Shown one piece after another: positions 1-13,249 of a stretch of 38,875 bases of DNA. Position 1 is the first letter of the stretch. The number at the start of each line of letters is the position of its first letter. Under the pieces are notes generated by a model. It had not been told where the DNA came from, ran no database searches, and was given only the letters and a program-made list of their open reading frames with translations. A program made the translations under genes and the position numbers. Source of the DNA: Opitutia bacterium (GTDB taxonomy: Bacteria; Verrucomicrobiota; Verrucomicrobiia; Opitutales; Seribacteraceae); the NCBI GenBank assembly GCA_002716045.1, contig PAZC01000035.1, positions 88,559 through 127,433 of the forward strand, written 5' to 3'.

Positions 1-222
1 TGTGGGCGCCGCGGTGGCGGCTGGATCGGCTGGAGAAGTTTCGCCAGCGGGCGCTATCTTAGGTGCGAACGGAGAGCGAGTTACCCGAAATTGAGGTTTG
101 CCTGGAGGGGCTTCAGCGGGTGCGGCTTCACCGGGTTTGGGAGGAAGCCCCGGCTTTGGGGTTAGCTTCAGGCTAGGCTTTGGGGGCTGCGGTGGGTTGG
201 GAGTGCTTTGTTCGTCTGCCAT
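1..222 (-). CDS. Pro/Ala/Lys-rich protein, N-terminal part only
   Basis: The ATG at 222 opens a frame that runs off the left edge of the window, so 74 codons are visible. An AAGGAA ribosome-binding site lies a few bases upstream. The visible part begins MADEQSTPNPPQPPKPSLKL and is a low-complexity stretch of Pro, Ala, Lys and Pro-Lys-Pro steps. It has no signal peptide and is probably a disordered N-terminal linker in front of a domain outside the window. It follows the 81-residue gene by about 21 bases on the same strand, so the two are probably cotranscribed. I do not recognise the family. Confidence 0.7.
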   Translation of the reverse strand, partial: MADEQSTPNPPQPPKPSLKLTPKPGLPPKPGEAAPAEAPPGKPQFRVTRSPFAPKIAPAGETSPADPAATAAPT

Positions 223-243
223 GGGAATGTTCCTTGCTCGCAA

Positions 244-489
244 TTAATCGGGGGTGTTCTTGTAAAGTATGTCTGCTAGTTCTTGCGGCTCCACGTGATC
301 AAGTTTCTTGTTCTTTTGTTCAAGTTCTTCAAAAGTCTTGCAAACTGTTTCCGTCATTCGGTCATGTGTTTGCTCGGATCCCCCCACAATGGAAAATTCT
401 TCTGCTTTCGTGATGCGTTTGTGGCCATCATCACAATCAAGCCCAACTCCCAACAAGTGAGCTTTGCCTCCACTCGGTGCCCTATCCAT
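244..489 (-). CDS. Small conserved-looking hypothetical protein (81 aa)
   Basis: An 81-codon frame starting with ATG at 489 and ending TAA at 244. The sequence is soluble and charged, with a central GHKRITKAEEFSIVGGSEQT segment and a helical C-terminal half (KTFEELEQKNKKL). There is no signal peptide, membrane segment or cysteine cluster. The amino-acid make-up is that of a real globular or helical protein, unlike the overlapping frames on the other strand. It precedes the Pro-rich gene by about 21 bases, which suggests a two-gene transcript. The style resembles small uncharacterised proteins of Verrucomicrobiota (recollection, not a search). Function unknown. Confidence 0.65.
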   Translation of the reverse strand: MDRAPSGGKAHLLGVGLDCDDGHKRITKAEEFSIVGGSEQTHDRMTETVCKTFEELEQKNKKLDHVEPQELADILYKNTPD

Positions 490-635
490 TTCTAATTGTT
501 TTTCCGTTTAATCTTTCTGAATCAGTCAATGAAACTGTCCGTGAGGACGGTAGCTTGATCTATTAACGATAATTAGCGTAGGGCGGCGCATGCGCGAGTC
601 AATAGCGTAAAAAAAAGCCGTGAGAAATAGCACCC

Positions 636-2747
636 CTAGAACTTGAGCATACGAAAGCCTAATCGAAATGAGAGGTCGTCTTCGCGGGCTGTCCCTTTGC
701 GGTGGGCAAGCAAGTAGGCCAAGTCCCAGGAATCGCTTATTCGTGAGTAGACACCGATGTTGGCCCGGGTGAGATTGCCAGTTTCAGCGTCGAATTGAAG
801 TCCGGTTTGGATTTCTCTTTTTTCGTCAATCCTGCGAAACCCCAGCACCCGATATTGATTCGATCGGTTTTCAAGTCTCAGGATGGCCAAGCTGAGCTCT
901 GCCAAGTCGGCATCCATCAGGCGAGATTCGAGGGCGACTTGCTGTAGGTCGCCGTTGTCGACGTCTATCTTGGCTTGCACGCCCAGAGACAGCCAATGCA
1001 CGGGGTGGAGAGCCATTTCCCCGAAAAAGGAGTCCATTTTGCCCTCGTTTGCTGGGGGGTCGATTAAAATGTCCTGATATATCCGAATGGCGGCGAGGTC
1101 GCGTGAGCCATAGTCTTTGGCTCTGGTTTGAAAACGGTTCTCGATGCCGAAGCGTAAGCGGGTTCCTTCCGTCAGGTCATCCAGGTAACGAATTTCCGAA
1201 AGGTCGAGTGGATCAAGATTCGGGTCGAAGTACCGGCGGTCAAGCAAAGGAACCCGCGACCGGTCGGCGTCACTTGAATCTTCCAGGTAACGGTATTGGC
1301 ACAAGAAGTGCCCACGGTGTCTCAGGCCATCGATTTCCCACAGTTCGTTTTGTACGTCAAAGGTGGCATGGAACGGAATCCGGGCGTCTAGGCCGAACTC
1401 CCCGAAGTGCCGGGTGAGGGTATCGTCTGCGCCCAGCGCATCCCAGTATCGTGCCATGCGGTAGGTTGCGGACGGGGTGACGGACAACCATTTGGCGACA
1501 GGAAAGTGGCGCGTGAGATGATAGACAACGTCTGCCCGTTTGGACTGGGTTTCAGTCGATGCATCACCCTTCGCTTCCTTGAGATCCGCCAACCCGAGGG
1601 ACAGGGAGTGATAGATTCCGGTTTCAAGTATTTCGGTGGGAAGGAGATGCAGGCCGATTTCAGGTTTGCGCTCTATTTGATCGGAGAAGTCATTTGGCTG
1701 CATCCGGGCGAAGACGGAAGCGATGGAGTTATTGCCATAGTAACTGAGTTCGGCAAAGGTGTCGTTCCATTGGTTTTCGTTGAACGCCTCTTGGCGAAAA
1801 TCTCGAAAGACTTCCGAGTCGCGACGCCATTGGACTTGAGCGGCGAAGGAAAAGCGGTCATTTATTTGCTGGAGGTGAGACCAGTCAAGAAAGCCTCGTG
1901 AGTCAGGAAGGGGCTTCCCCTGCACGTCGAGACCGGAAGGGCTTTGGTCCTTGATGAAGCCTGAGGCTAAGGAGCCTTTGTAGGATTCCTCCACCATTTC
2001 GTAGATTGCCTCGGGACCCACTAGGATTCCGCGCTTGGAGTAGCCCTCCAGAGAGCCGCCGATCCGTAGTTCGGGACGAACGTCGAAAAGCGAATGAATT
2101 TCCACACTGGCTCCCAACTGGTCATCATGACCGGCCGACAAACTAGCCTCCAGAGGGCTTTCGCGCCTTCGAGTCTCTATTTTGGGAAGAGGCACTAGGG
2201 ATGCTTGGCCTATGCGGAAACGCAGGCCTTCTGCCCTGAAGAGCCCCTTCTTGCCATCGAAGGCAAGCTTATCCGCCTTCAGGTTGGGGGCCAATTTGTC
2301 GGGCCCAAGCAAATGGATGCTAGTGTCATTGGCAATGGCTAGTCCGTCGAGCGAGCCTTCGAGCGACTTGCTTTCTCCGGACACTGGATAGCGGCCGAAG
2401 CGGGTGTTCTTGGCCGCAAAGCGATTTTCGCTGAGCGAATATTCCAGTTCGGAGGCCAAGATACGAATTTCCTCAAAGGTCAGGACGACTTTTCCTTTGG
2501 CGAAGGCGAGTCCCTTTGCCCGCTCATATCTTATTTCGTCAGCTAAAAGCAGGAGGGTGCCATATTCGAGTCGCGCCTTGCCTTTGGCCACGAGTTGACC
2601 GGTGGCTTCGTCGAGGACAATGGCTTGATCGGAGCTAAGCTTCGGTTGGAGATTGCCCTTGGGTTCACCGGTTGGTTCTTGCCCATTGAACCAAGCCGCT
2701 GGAAAGGCGATGGAGGCGAGAAGTAAAAGTAAAATGTATTTGGACAC
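636..2747 (-). CDS. lptD: LptD/OstA-like outer-membrane LPS assembly protein
   Basis: LptD forms the outer-membrane beta-barrel that inserts lipopolysaccharide into the outer leaflet. After a hydrophobic signal sequence (SKYILLLLLASIAFPAAW) comes an OstA/LptA-like beta-jellyroll region, about residues 35-150, with alternating lines such as LVAKGKARLEYGTLLLLADE. About 450 residues of aromatic-rich alternating strands typical of an outer-membrane barrel follow. The product is about 703 residues, close to the LptD norm. I chose the GTG at 2747 because it directly precedes the signal peptide; the frame stays open further upstream, and a TTG at 2759 is possible, but that part reads as noise. The gene is divergent from glgB with only 45 bases between the starts. 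The fold assignment is good; the exact orthology is inferred. Confidence 0.78.
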   Translation of the reverse strand: MSKYILLLLLASIAFPAAWFNGQEPTGEPKGNLQPKLSSDQAIVLDEATGQLVAKGKARLEYGTLLLLADEIRYERAKGLAFAKGKVVLTFEEIRILASELEYSLSENRFAAKNTRFGRYPVSGESKSLEGSLDGLAIANDTSIHLLGPDKLAPNLKADKLAFDGKKGLFRAEGLRFRIGQASLVPLPKIETRRRESPLEASLSAGHDDQLGASVEIHSLFDVRPELRIGGSLEGYSKRGILVGPEAIYEMVEESYKGSLASGFIKDQSPSGLDVQGKPLPDSRGFLDWSHLQQINDRFSFAAQVQWRRDSEVFRDFRQEAFNENQWNDTFAELSYYGNNSIASVFARMQPNDFSDQIERKPEIGLHLLPTEILETGIYHSLSLGLADLKEAKGDASTETQSKRADVVYHLTRHFPVAKWLSVTPSATYRMARYWDALGADDTLTRHFGEFGLDARIPFHATFDVQNELWEIDGLRHRGHFLCQYRYLEDSSDADRSRVPLLDRRYFDPNLDPLDLSEIRYLDDLTEGTRLRFGIENRFQTRAKDYGSRDLAAIRIYQDILIDPPANEGKMDSFFGEMALHPVHWLSLGVQAKIDVDNGDLQQVALESRLMDADLAELSLAILRLENRSNQYRVLGFRRIDEKREIQTGLQFDAETGNLTRANIGVYSRISDSWDLAYLLAHRKGTAREDDLSFRLGFRMLKF

Positions 2748-2792
2748 GCTTCCAATCAAAATGAGTGGGAACTGCAGAGAAACAAGAAGTAA

Positions 2793-5042
2793 ATGGGATT
2801 TTGCTTTACCATTGTGCCTTGTCGTAGAAAAAATGCCGATCACGTGCTCAACAAAGAACAGCAAAAACACCTTGTTCATGGGCCTCTCGAAGCGCCGCAT
2901 GACTTGCTGGGCATGCATGTGGGCGATTCGGGCGATCTTGAGGTTCGCGCATTGTTGCCTGACGCAGGGACGGTTGAGATCATCGATCTCACGCGCGAAC
3001 CATCGGTATCCTCGGCAGTTCCTCCTCTTGGCAACGAGGGGTTGTTTGAGCTCCTCATCGGGCAACGGAAACCTTTCCCCTACCGCTTGCGGGTCGAATG
3101 GAAGAATGGTCTGTCCTCCGAATGGCATGACCCTTATTCATTCGATCCGACACTTGAAGAGTCGGATCTCGCCCCTTTTGGGCGGGGAGAAGACCCCTTG
3201 GCTTACCAAAAGCTTGGGGCTCATCCCAAGTTTATCAACGATGTTTCGGGCTATGCCTTTGCAGTTTGGGCTCCTCAAGCCAACAGCGTTTCCCTGATCG
3301 GGGAATTCAATGGGTGGAATGATTTGCGGCACCGCATGCGCCGATTGGGCGACTCGGGTGCCTGGGAACTGTTTGTCCCCGAGTTGGCTTCCATTGCGCA
3401 ATACAAGTACAGGGTCTTTTCCGAGGAAGGATTCCAGGACAAGGCGGATCCTTTTGCTGCTTTTAGCGAGGGCCCTCCCGGCAATGCTTCGCTCACCTAT
3501 GGCTTCGATCAGTATGAATGGGGTGATGCCGAATGGATGGAGAGTCGACGGGAGTTGGACTATCGCGTCCTTCCGATGTCCGTTTATGAGATGCATCTTG
3601 GTTCCTGGCGGCGGAAAAAGGATGGCTCTTATTTGTCTTATTTGGAATTGGCCGAAGAATTGCCCCGTTACGTCAAGGGACTGGGGTTCACTCACGTCGA
3701 GTTTCTCCCCTTGTCGGAGCATCCGCTTCCCGCTTCATGGGGCTATCAGGTTTCAGGTTACTTTTCCCCGACTTCCAGATTCGGGAAGCCGGAAGATCTC
3801 ATGCATTTGGTCGATGCGCTTCACCGTGCGGGCATAGGCGTGATCATGGACTGGGTGCCGGCTCATTTTCCTCGAGACGATTTCGCCTTGGCCCGCTTTG
3901 ACGGCAGACCCACTTATGAATATGCTGATCCGCGCATGGGCGAGCATCAGGATTGGGGTACCTTGGTTTTCGATTATGCCCGTCCGGAAGTCCGCAGTTT
4001 TCTCATGAGCAGCGCCTTGGCCTGGCTGGATCGTTTTCACGTGGATGGTCTTCGGGTGGACGCGGTGGCCTCGATGATCTACTTGGATTATTCGCGTAAG
4101 GAAGGCGAATGGTTGCCCAATCGCTTTGGCGGCCGCGAAAACTTGGAGGCAATATCCTTGCTGCAGCGCGCCAACGAGGAAATTCACCATCTTCATCCAG
4201 GGGCAATCGTCATCGCCGAGGAGTCGACGGCTTACCCGAAGGTCACGGGAAAGGTTTCGGAGAAAGGCTTGGGCTTCGACTTCAAATGGAACATGGGTTG
4301 GATGAATGACGTCCTCGAATATTTCAATGCCCCTCCCGTAGAGAGAGCCAAGCTCGCTGAAAAGTTGACCTTTGGTCACAGTTACCAGTTCAGCGAAAAC
4401 TTTGTCCAAGTCTTTTCCCACGACGAGGTCGTACACGGTAAGTCGCCCATGATATTCAAGATGAACTTGGGTGGCGAGGGCGGAGTGTCCGAGCAAGCTG
4501 CTCTGTTGCGGGCCCTCTACGTCTACATGTGGGCTTGGCCCGGAAAGAAAACCCTCTTCATGGGCAACGAGTTCGGGCAGACTGCTGAATGGGATTTTGA
4601 CAATGCTCTCGACTGGGGCTTGCTTGAGCATGATGACCACCGAGGTCTCAGTGGGTTGGTGCGGGACCTCAACAAAATCTATTGCAGGAACCAATTTCTC
4701 GGAGTGGGAGATTCCCGGCCGGACAAGTTTCGCTGGATCGAGTGCGGAGATCGCCTGCCCGCTGTTTTTTCCTTCCTGCGTTTCGGGGATTCTTCGAAAG
4801 ACACCTTGTTGGTTGCCTGCAATTTTTCAGGAGAGGGTGTTTCCGATCATCGGGTCGGTGTTTCTTTTCCAGGGACTTGGCGGGTGGTTGTTCATTCTCA
4901 GGACAAGGCATATGGCGGGTTGCTTGAAGATGTGTCTTTCGACGCCCGGGCGGAGAGTGTTCCCGATGGGGAATGGGAACATTCTTTGACCTTTGCCTTG
5001 CCCTCTCCCTGCGTTGTCCTGCTTATGCCGCAGGGCGGGTAG
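2793..5042 (+). CDS. glgB: 1,4-alpha-glucan branching enzyme (GH13)
   Basis: GlgB cuts alpha-1,4 glucan chains and re-attaches them as alpha-1,6 branches during cytoplasmic glycogen synthesis. The 749-residue length is normal for the family. An N-terminal beta domain and a CBM48 region (about residues 135-240, with AVWAPQANSVSLIGEFNGW) precede the GH13 barrel. Catalytic motifs are clear: DWVPAHFP near 353; DGLRVDAV with the nucleophile D423; IAEES with the acid/base E476; FSHDEVVHGK with D544; then FMGNEFGQ. The ATG at 2793 follows AAGAAG. A GTG about 50 bases further in (before LNKEQQ) is an alternative start. The gene is convergent with the SNF2 helicase gene, with only five bases between the stop codons. 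Confidence 0.96.
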   Translation: MGFCFTIVPCRRKNADHVLNKEQQKHLVHGPLEAPHDLLGMHVGDSGDLEVRALLPDAGTVEIIDLTREPSVSSAVPPLGNEGLFELLIGQRKPFPYRLRVEWKNGLSSEWHDPYSFDPTLEESDLAPFGRGEDPLAYQKLGAHPKFINDVSGYAFAVWAPQANSVSLIGEFNGWNDLRHRMRRLGDSGAWELFVPELASIAQYKYRVFSEEGFQDKADPFAAFSEGPPGNASLTYGFDQYEWGDAEWMESRRELDYRVLPMSVYEMHLGSWRRKKDGSYLSYLELAEELPRYVKGLGFTHVEFLPLSEHPLPASWGYQVSGYFSPTSRFGKPEDLMHLVDALHRAGIGVIMDWVPAHFPRDDFALARFDGRPTYEYADPRMGEHQDWGTLVFDYARPEVRSFLMSSALAWLDRFHVDGLRVDAVASMIYLDYSRKEGEWLPNRFGGRENLEAISLLQRANEEIHHLHPGAIVIAEESTAYPKVTGKVSEKGLGFDFKWNMGWMNDVLEYFNAPPVERAKLAEKLTFGHSYQFSENFVQVFSHDEVVHGKSPMIFKMNLGGEGGVSEQAALLRALYVYMWAWPGKKTLFMGNEFGQTAEWDFDNALDWGLLEHDDHRGLSGLVRDLNKIYCRNQFLGVGDSRPDKFRWIECGDRLPAVFSFLRFGDSSKDTLLVACNFSGEGVSDHRVGVSFPGTWRVVVHSQDKAYGGLLEDVSFDARAESVPDGEWEHSLTFALPSPCVVLLMPQGG

Positions 5043-5047
5043 GGGGA

Positions 5048-7500
5048 TCAAAGCAATTGCTTCAAGTCTTCAACCGAAATCGTGAGGTTGGCTGCTTCGC
5101 CGGCTTCGAACACGTCTTGCAGAAGCTTTCTTTTCTGGTTTTGCAAATGGAGCACCTTTTCCTCCACGCTTCCGGCGACGATCAATTTATATGAGGTGAC
5201 CACGCGACTTTGTCCAATGCGGTGAGCTCGATCGGTTGCCTGGGCCTCCACTGCTGGATTCCACCAAGGATCGAAATGGATTACCATGTCTGCCGCGGTC
5301 AAGTTCAAGCCAGTACCGCCTGCCTTGAGTGAAATTAGGAAAAGGGGTACCGCCGAGTCACCTTGGAAACGATCGACCTGAGCCATGCGGTCGCGCGAGG
5401 ATCCGTCTATGTAACAATAAGGGGTTTCCTCCTCGTCCAGATGTTGGCGCAGCAGGGTGAGCACCTGCACGAATTGAGAGAACAGCAAGATGCGATGGCC
5501 TCCGTCGATGGCTTCTTGCAGAATTTCTCGAAAGGCGGCCAGCTTGGCCGAGGTTTCGGCATCCAAGTTTTCATCTAGGAGGCGCGGGTCGCAACAGGTT
5601 TGGCGAAGCCGGAGGAGTTGGGTTAACGTTTTCATGCGGATGGCTCCTTCGCTTCCTCCCGCCTCCTCCACTTTCGCGATTTCCCGTTCGGCGGAAGCTT
5701 TGGCTGCCTCGTAGGTTCTTCTTTGCTCTTCGGTCATCTCGAGGTAGACGACCTGTTCGATTTTCTCGGGCAACTCGGGGGCAACCGTTTTCTTTTCGCG
5801 CCTCAGGATATAGGGTGCGGCTTGTTTGAGGATGCGTTGTTCGTGCCAAGCCCTTTCTTCGCCACGGCATTCCGCGGGAATTTTTTTCCAGCCGCCGGGC
5901 ATGAGGAAATCAAGCAGCGAGAGCAAGTCCGTTATACTGTTCTCCACAGGTGTGCCGGTTAGCAATATGCGTCCACGAGAGCGCAGCGAGGCCAAGGCCT
6001 TGGCGTTTTGGGTTCGCCGGTTCTTGATGTGCTGGGCCTCGTCCCCCACGATGCATCGCAGGGGGTTGGCGGAGAACAGATCCAAATCCTTTTTCAAGGT
6101 GCCGTAGGAAGTGATGACGAGGTCGTGCTGCATGATTTCCTTTGGCGATGCCAGCCGTTTGTTGCCATGATGGGCAAAGGTTTTCAATCGGGGGCAAAAG
6201 CGCTCCGCTTCCCGTCGCCAATTCTCGACTAGGGAAGCGGGACAAACCACCAGGCAACAGCCGGGCAATCTGCTTTGTGACTGAAGCCCTTCGATCAGCG
6301 CCAGCGCCTGCACGGTCTTGCCGAGCCCCATCTCGTCAGCTAGAATGCCGCCTAGCTTGTGCGTGAACAAGTGGAGCATCCATGCGACACCAATCTTTTG
6401 ATAGGGTCTGAGGCAAGCATCCAGTTCTTGTGAAAGCGGGGCAGGTTTTAATTGCGACAGGTCACGCAAGGCGACCCCCAAGGCTTTCCATGTTTCCGGT
6501 GGCTTGAAGTTCGGATCGAGCTCGGCGATCATTTCCTCCGCTTCCGGTACCCTCACCTTGGAGACGGGAAATTTTCCGTGGCCCAGCAGAGGTGCTTGCG
6601 GATTGCCGGCCAGCCTTCTTTGCAAGAGATGAAACTTTTCCACCTTGCTTTTGGGCAACAAGTATACCTTGCCTCCTGACTCCACGAAATTTTGGCCGAT
6701 GGCCAAGGCATGATCGATTTCGGATGGCGTTGCCTTGCCTGCTTCTATGGTTAGGGCGAGCTCGGAGAAGTCACCGTCTTCTTGGATGGCAGTACTCATT
6801 TTTGCTTCCCTGACACCCTTGAAATGCTTGAGGAAGTTTTCGGTGAACTCGGCCTGGTAGTAATCTTGCATTTCGGCCCGATGGCTGGCGAGGAAATCGA
6901 ATGTCTTGCGCCGGTCACGCAACCACCACCAATCCTTGTTGATGCGGTCACGAACGAAATTCCATTCCCGGAACAAGCGAACTGCCTCGATGTATCGCGG
7001 ATGACTTTCCGAGGACATCTTGATCAGGAGAAAGTTGGTTGACCCTTCCACCGTAATGGGAGGCCCGTCATAATCTCCCCATGAAGTATACTCCTGCTCG
7101 TCCTCCTCCGATTCGCTTGCCTCTTCTTCGTCTTCCGGTTCGTCTTTTGCGCGGGGGACGTCCAAGTGCTCTGACACTCCCGCTAGTTCGCCATCCCTCC
7201 ACTCAATGGCTTCGTTTGGCTGATTCGCGAAGAAGAAGCAGTCCAAGCCCCTAAGCACTTTCACCAGTTCGCCAAGTTGTGACTTGTTCAATTGCATCAG
7301 CGAAGCGACCTTCCCGCCGCACCACTGGGACAAGGCGAAGGCAGCTGCCCGCTGGGCATCGGGTAGTTCGGCGAAAGTCGATGGATCCGCCTTTTCGGGG
7401 GACATGGTTTCGCCGTCTCCCGCGTCTAGCTCCAGCTTGACCGGAATGGCGTCGCCCGCGGCGCGCGCCGCCAAGGTAGGCGGCAAGACCAGTCGAAGGT

Positions 7501-7504
<4 letters not shown>
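5048..7504 (-). CDS. SNF2-family DEAD/DEAH-like helicase (bacterial type)
   Basis: A double-stranded-DNA translocase/ATPase of the SNF2 superfamily; the bacterial members have poorly known roles in DNA or RNA-polymerase remodelling. An N-terminal domain with an acidic patch (about residues 120-138) and a bacterial SNF2-associated region come first. The motor follows: Walker A GGILADEMGLGKT (385-397), Walker B DEAQ (488-491), TGTPVEN (516-522), then helicase C with SLKAGGTGLNL (725-735) and the arginine-finger motif QATDRAHRIGQ (755-765). The start is GTG at 7504, which overlaps the alaS stop as GTGA, so translation is probably coupled to alaS. No nuclease or HNH domain is fused to it. Confidence 0.93.
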
Positions 7505-10185
<2,681 letters not shown>

Positions 10186-10206
10186 GAGTGGGAATTCATT
10201 CTTCTG

Positions 10207-11918
<1,712 letters not shown>

Positions 11919-11937
11919 ACCAGTTGCGTGCTTGCCT

Positions 11938-11970
11938 AAGGCGGCGGACTCCCTAGCCTTCGCCTTTTTA
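11938..11970 (+). terminator. Possible rho-independent terminator after the Cys-rich lipoprotein gene
   Basis: Arms aaggcg (11938-11943) and cgcctt (11961-11966) can pair and are followed by a short T run. The loop is long (17 bases) and an alternative pairing with gcctt at 11956 exists, so this is a weak prediction. It lies between the lipoprotein stop and the lysA start, where a terminator would be expected. Confidence 0.35.
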
Positions 11971-11992
11971 CTTCGCCTAACATAAATCAGTG

Positions 11993-13249
11993 ATGGAATC
12001 GTTGCGTTTTCTGGATCCCGAGACAGCCGAAAGCATCCGAACGGATTTCGGCTCACCGGCTTTTGTCTATCATGAAGCCTATCTTCTTGCTCAGGCCAAG
12101 GCTGCCTTGTCTTTCCCAAATGCCTTTGGCTTGACTGTTCGTTATGCAATGAAGGCTTGCCCGAATGCCGCTATATTGCGTCTCTTCGACCAAGCTGGCC
12201 TCTCCATCGACGCCAGTTCCGGTCACGAGGTGGCTCGAGCCATGCGAGCGGGAGTGGGAACTGAGAAAATTTCTCTCAGCACACAGGAATTGCCCGAAGA
12301 CTTTGCCTCGTTGGTGGAGGATGGAGTTAAGATCAACCTTTGTTCGCTCTCCCAACTGGAACGATACGCGGAGCGATTCCCGAACACCTCGGTTGGGTTG
12401 CGCTTCAATCCCGGATTGGGCTCTGGTGGCACCGCCAAGACAAACGTAGGTGGCCCTTCCTCCAGTTTTGGCATCTGGAAGGATGACTTGGATCGCGCCC
12501 GCTCCCTCGCGGCAGGAGCCAATTTGTCGATTGAGCGAATACACACCCACATCGGTTCGGGATCGGACCCCGAAGTATGGAAGCGCGTTGCCCTGCTCAG
12601 CTTGGACCTCGCCGAAGCTTTTCCGCAGGTGAATACAGTGAATTTGGGCGGAGGGTTCAAGGTGGCTCGGATAGCTGGGGAAACAGGCACTGACCTTCAG
12701 CTTGTGGGCGAGCCCGTGAAGCGGGCATTCGAGGATTTTGCCGAGCGCAATTCGCGATCCTTGCAGTTGGAGATCGAGCCAGGCACCTTCCTGGTGGCCA
12801 ATGCGGGAGCCTTGGTTGCCACGATACAGGATATCACGTCCACTGGGCCCGAAGGGAATACTTTTCTCAAATTGGACTCCGGGATGACCGAGATACTTCG
12901 ACCCAGTCTCTACGGTGCCCAACACCCCATCGTCACCTTGCCGAAGGAAGTATCCGGCAATGAAACTTTTCCCTACGTGGTGGTTGGCCATTGTTGCGAA
13001 TCGGGAGACTTGCTTACTCCGGCGGAGAATCAACCGGATGTGCTTGCTCCTCGTGAACTAGCTTTATCGCAAGTGGGTGACTTGTGCGTGATCGAGGGGG
13101 TTGGCGCCTACTGTTCCGCAATGAGCGCCAAGAATTACAATTCGTTTCCGGAAAGTCCCGAGGTCCTTTTGCGAACCGATGGATCCACCTCTCTCATCCG
13201 CAAGCGGCAGACACTTGACCAAATAATGGAAAACGAAATCCTTCCGTGA
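11993..13249 (+). CDS. lysA: Diaminopimelate decarboxylase
   Basis: PLP-dependent decarboxylation of meso-diaminopimelate to lysine, the last lysine step. It is a fold-III alanine-racemase-like barrel with the PLP lysine in YAMKACPN (Lys54 from the ATG), HIGSGS, the glycine loop NLGGGF, EIEPGTFLVANAG, and the catalytic-cysteine motif CCESGDLL. The C-terminal GAYCSAMSAKNYNS matches the usual GAYxxSMxxNYN element. About 418 residues is normal. I chose the ATG at 11993; a GTG at 11990 is directly in front of it and no clear ribosome-binding site decides. It overlaps the next gene by GTGA, so lysine and methionine branch enzymes are translated together. Confidence 0.93.
   Translation: MESLRFLDPETAESIRTDFGSPAFVYHEAYLLAQAKAALSFPNAFGLTVRYAMKACPNAAILRLFDQAGLSIDASSGHEVARAMRAGVGTEKISLSTQELPEDFASLVEDGVKINLCSLSQLERYAERFPNTSVGLRFNPGLGSGGTAKTNVGGPSSSFGIWKDDLDRARSLAAGANLSIERIHTHIGSGSDPEVWKRVALLSLDLAEAFPQVNTVNLGGGFKVARIAGETGTDLQLVGEPVKRAFEDFAERNSRSLQLEIEPGTFLVANAGALVATIQDITSTGPEGNTFLKLDSGMTEILRPSLYGAQHPIVTLPKEVSGNETFPYVVVGHCCESGDLLTPAENQPDVLAPRELALSQVGDLCVIEGVGAYCSAMSAKNYNSFPESPEVLLRTDGSTSLIRKRQTLDQIMENEILP

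Noticed and set aside
3753..4694. Long minus-strand open frame (313 codons) opposite glgB
   Set aside because: It lies wholly antisense to the catalytic part of glgB, has no domain pattern, and reflects codon bias of the real gene.
11919..11992. Lysine or SAM riboswitch before lysA-metB
   Set aside because: The gap is only 74 bases and shows no conserved riboswitch core.
12053..13033. 326-codon minus-strand frame opposite lysA
   Set aside because: The lysA frame has all family motifs; this one has none.
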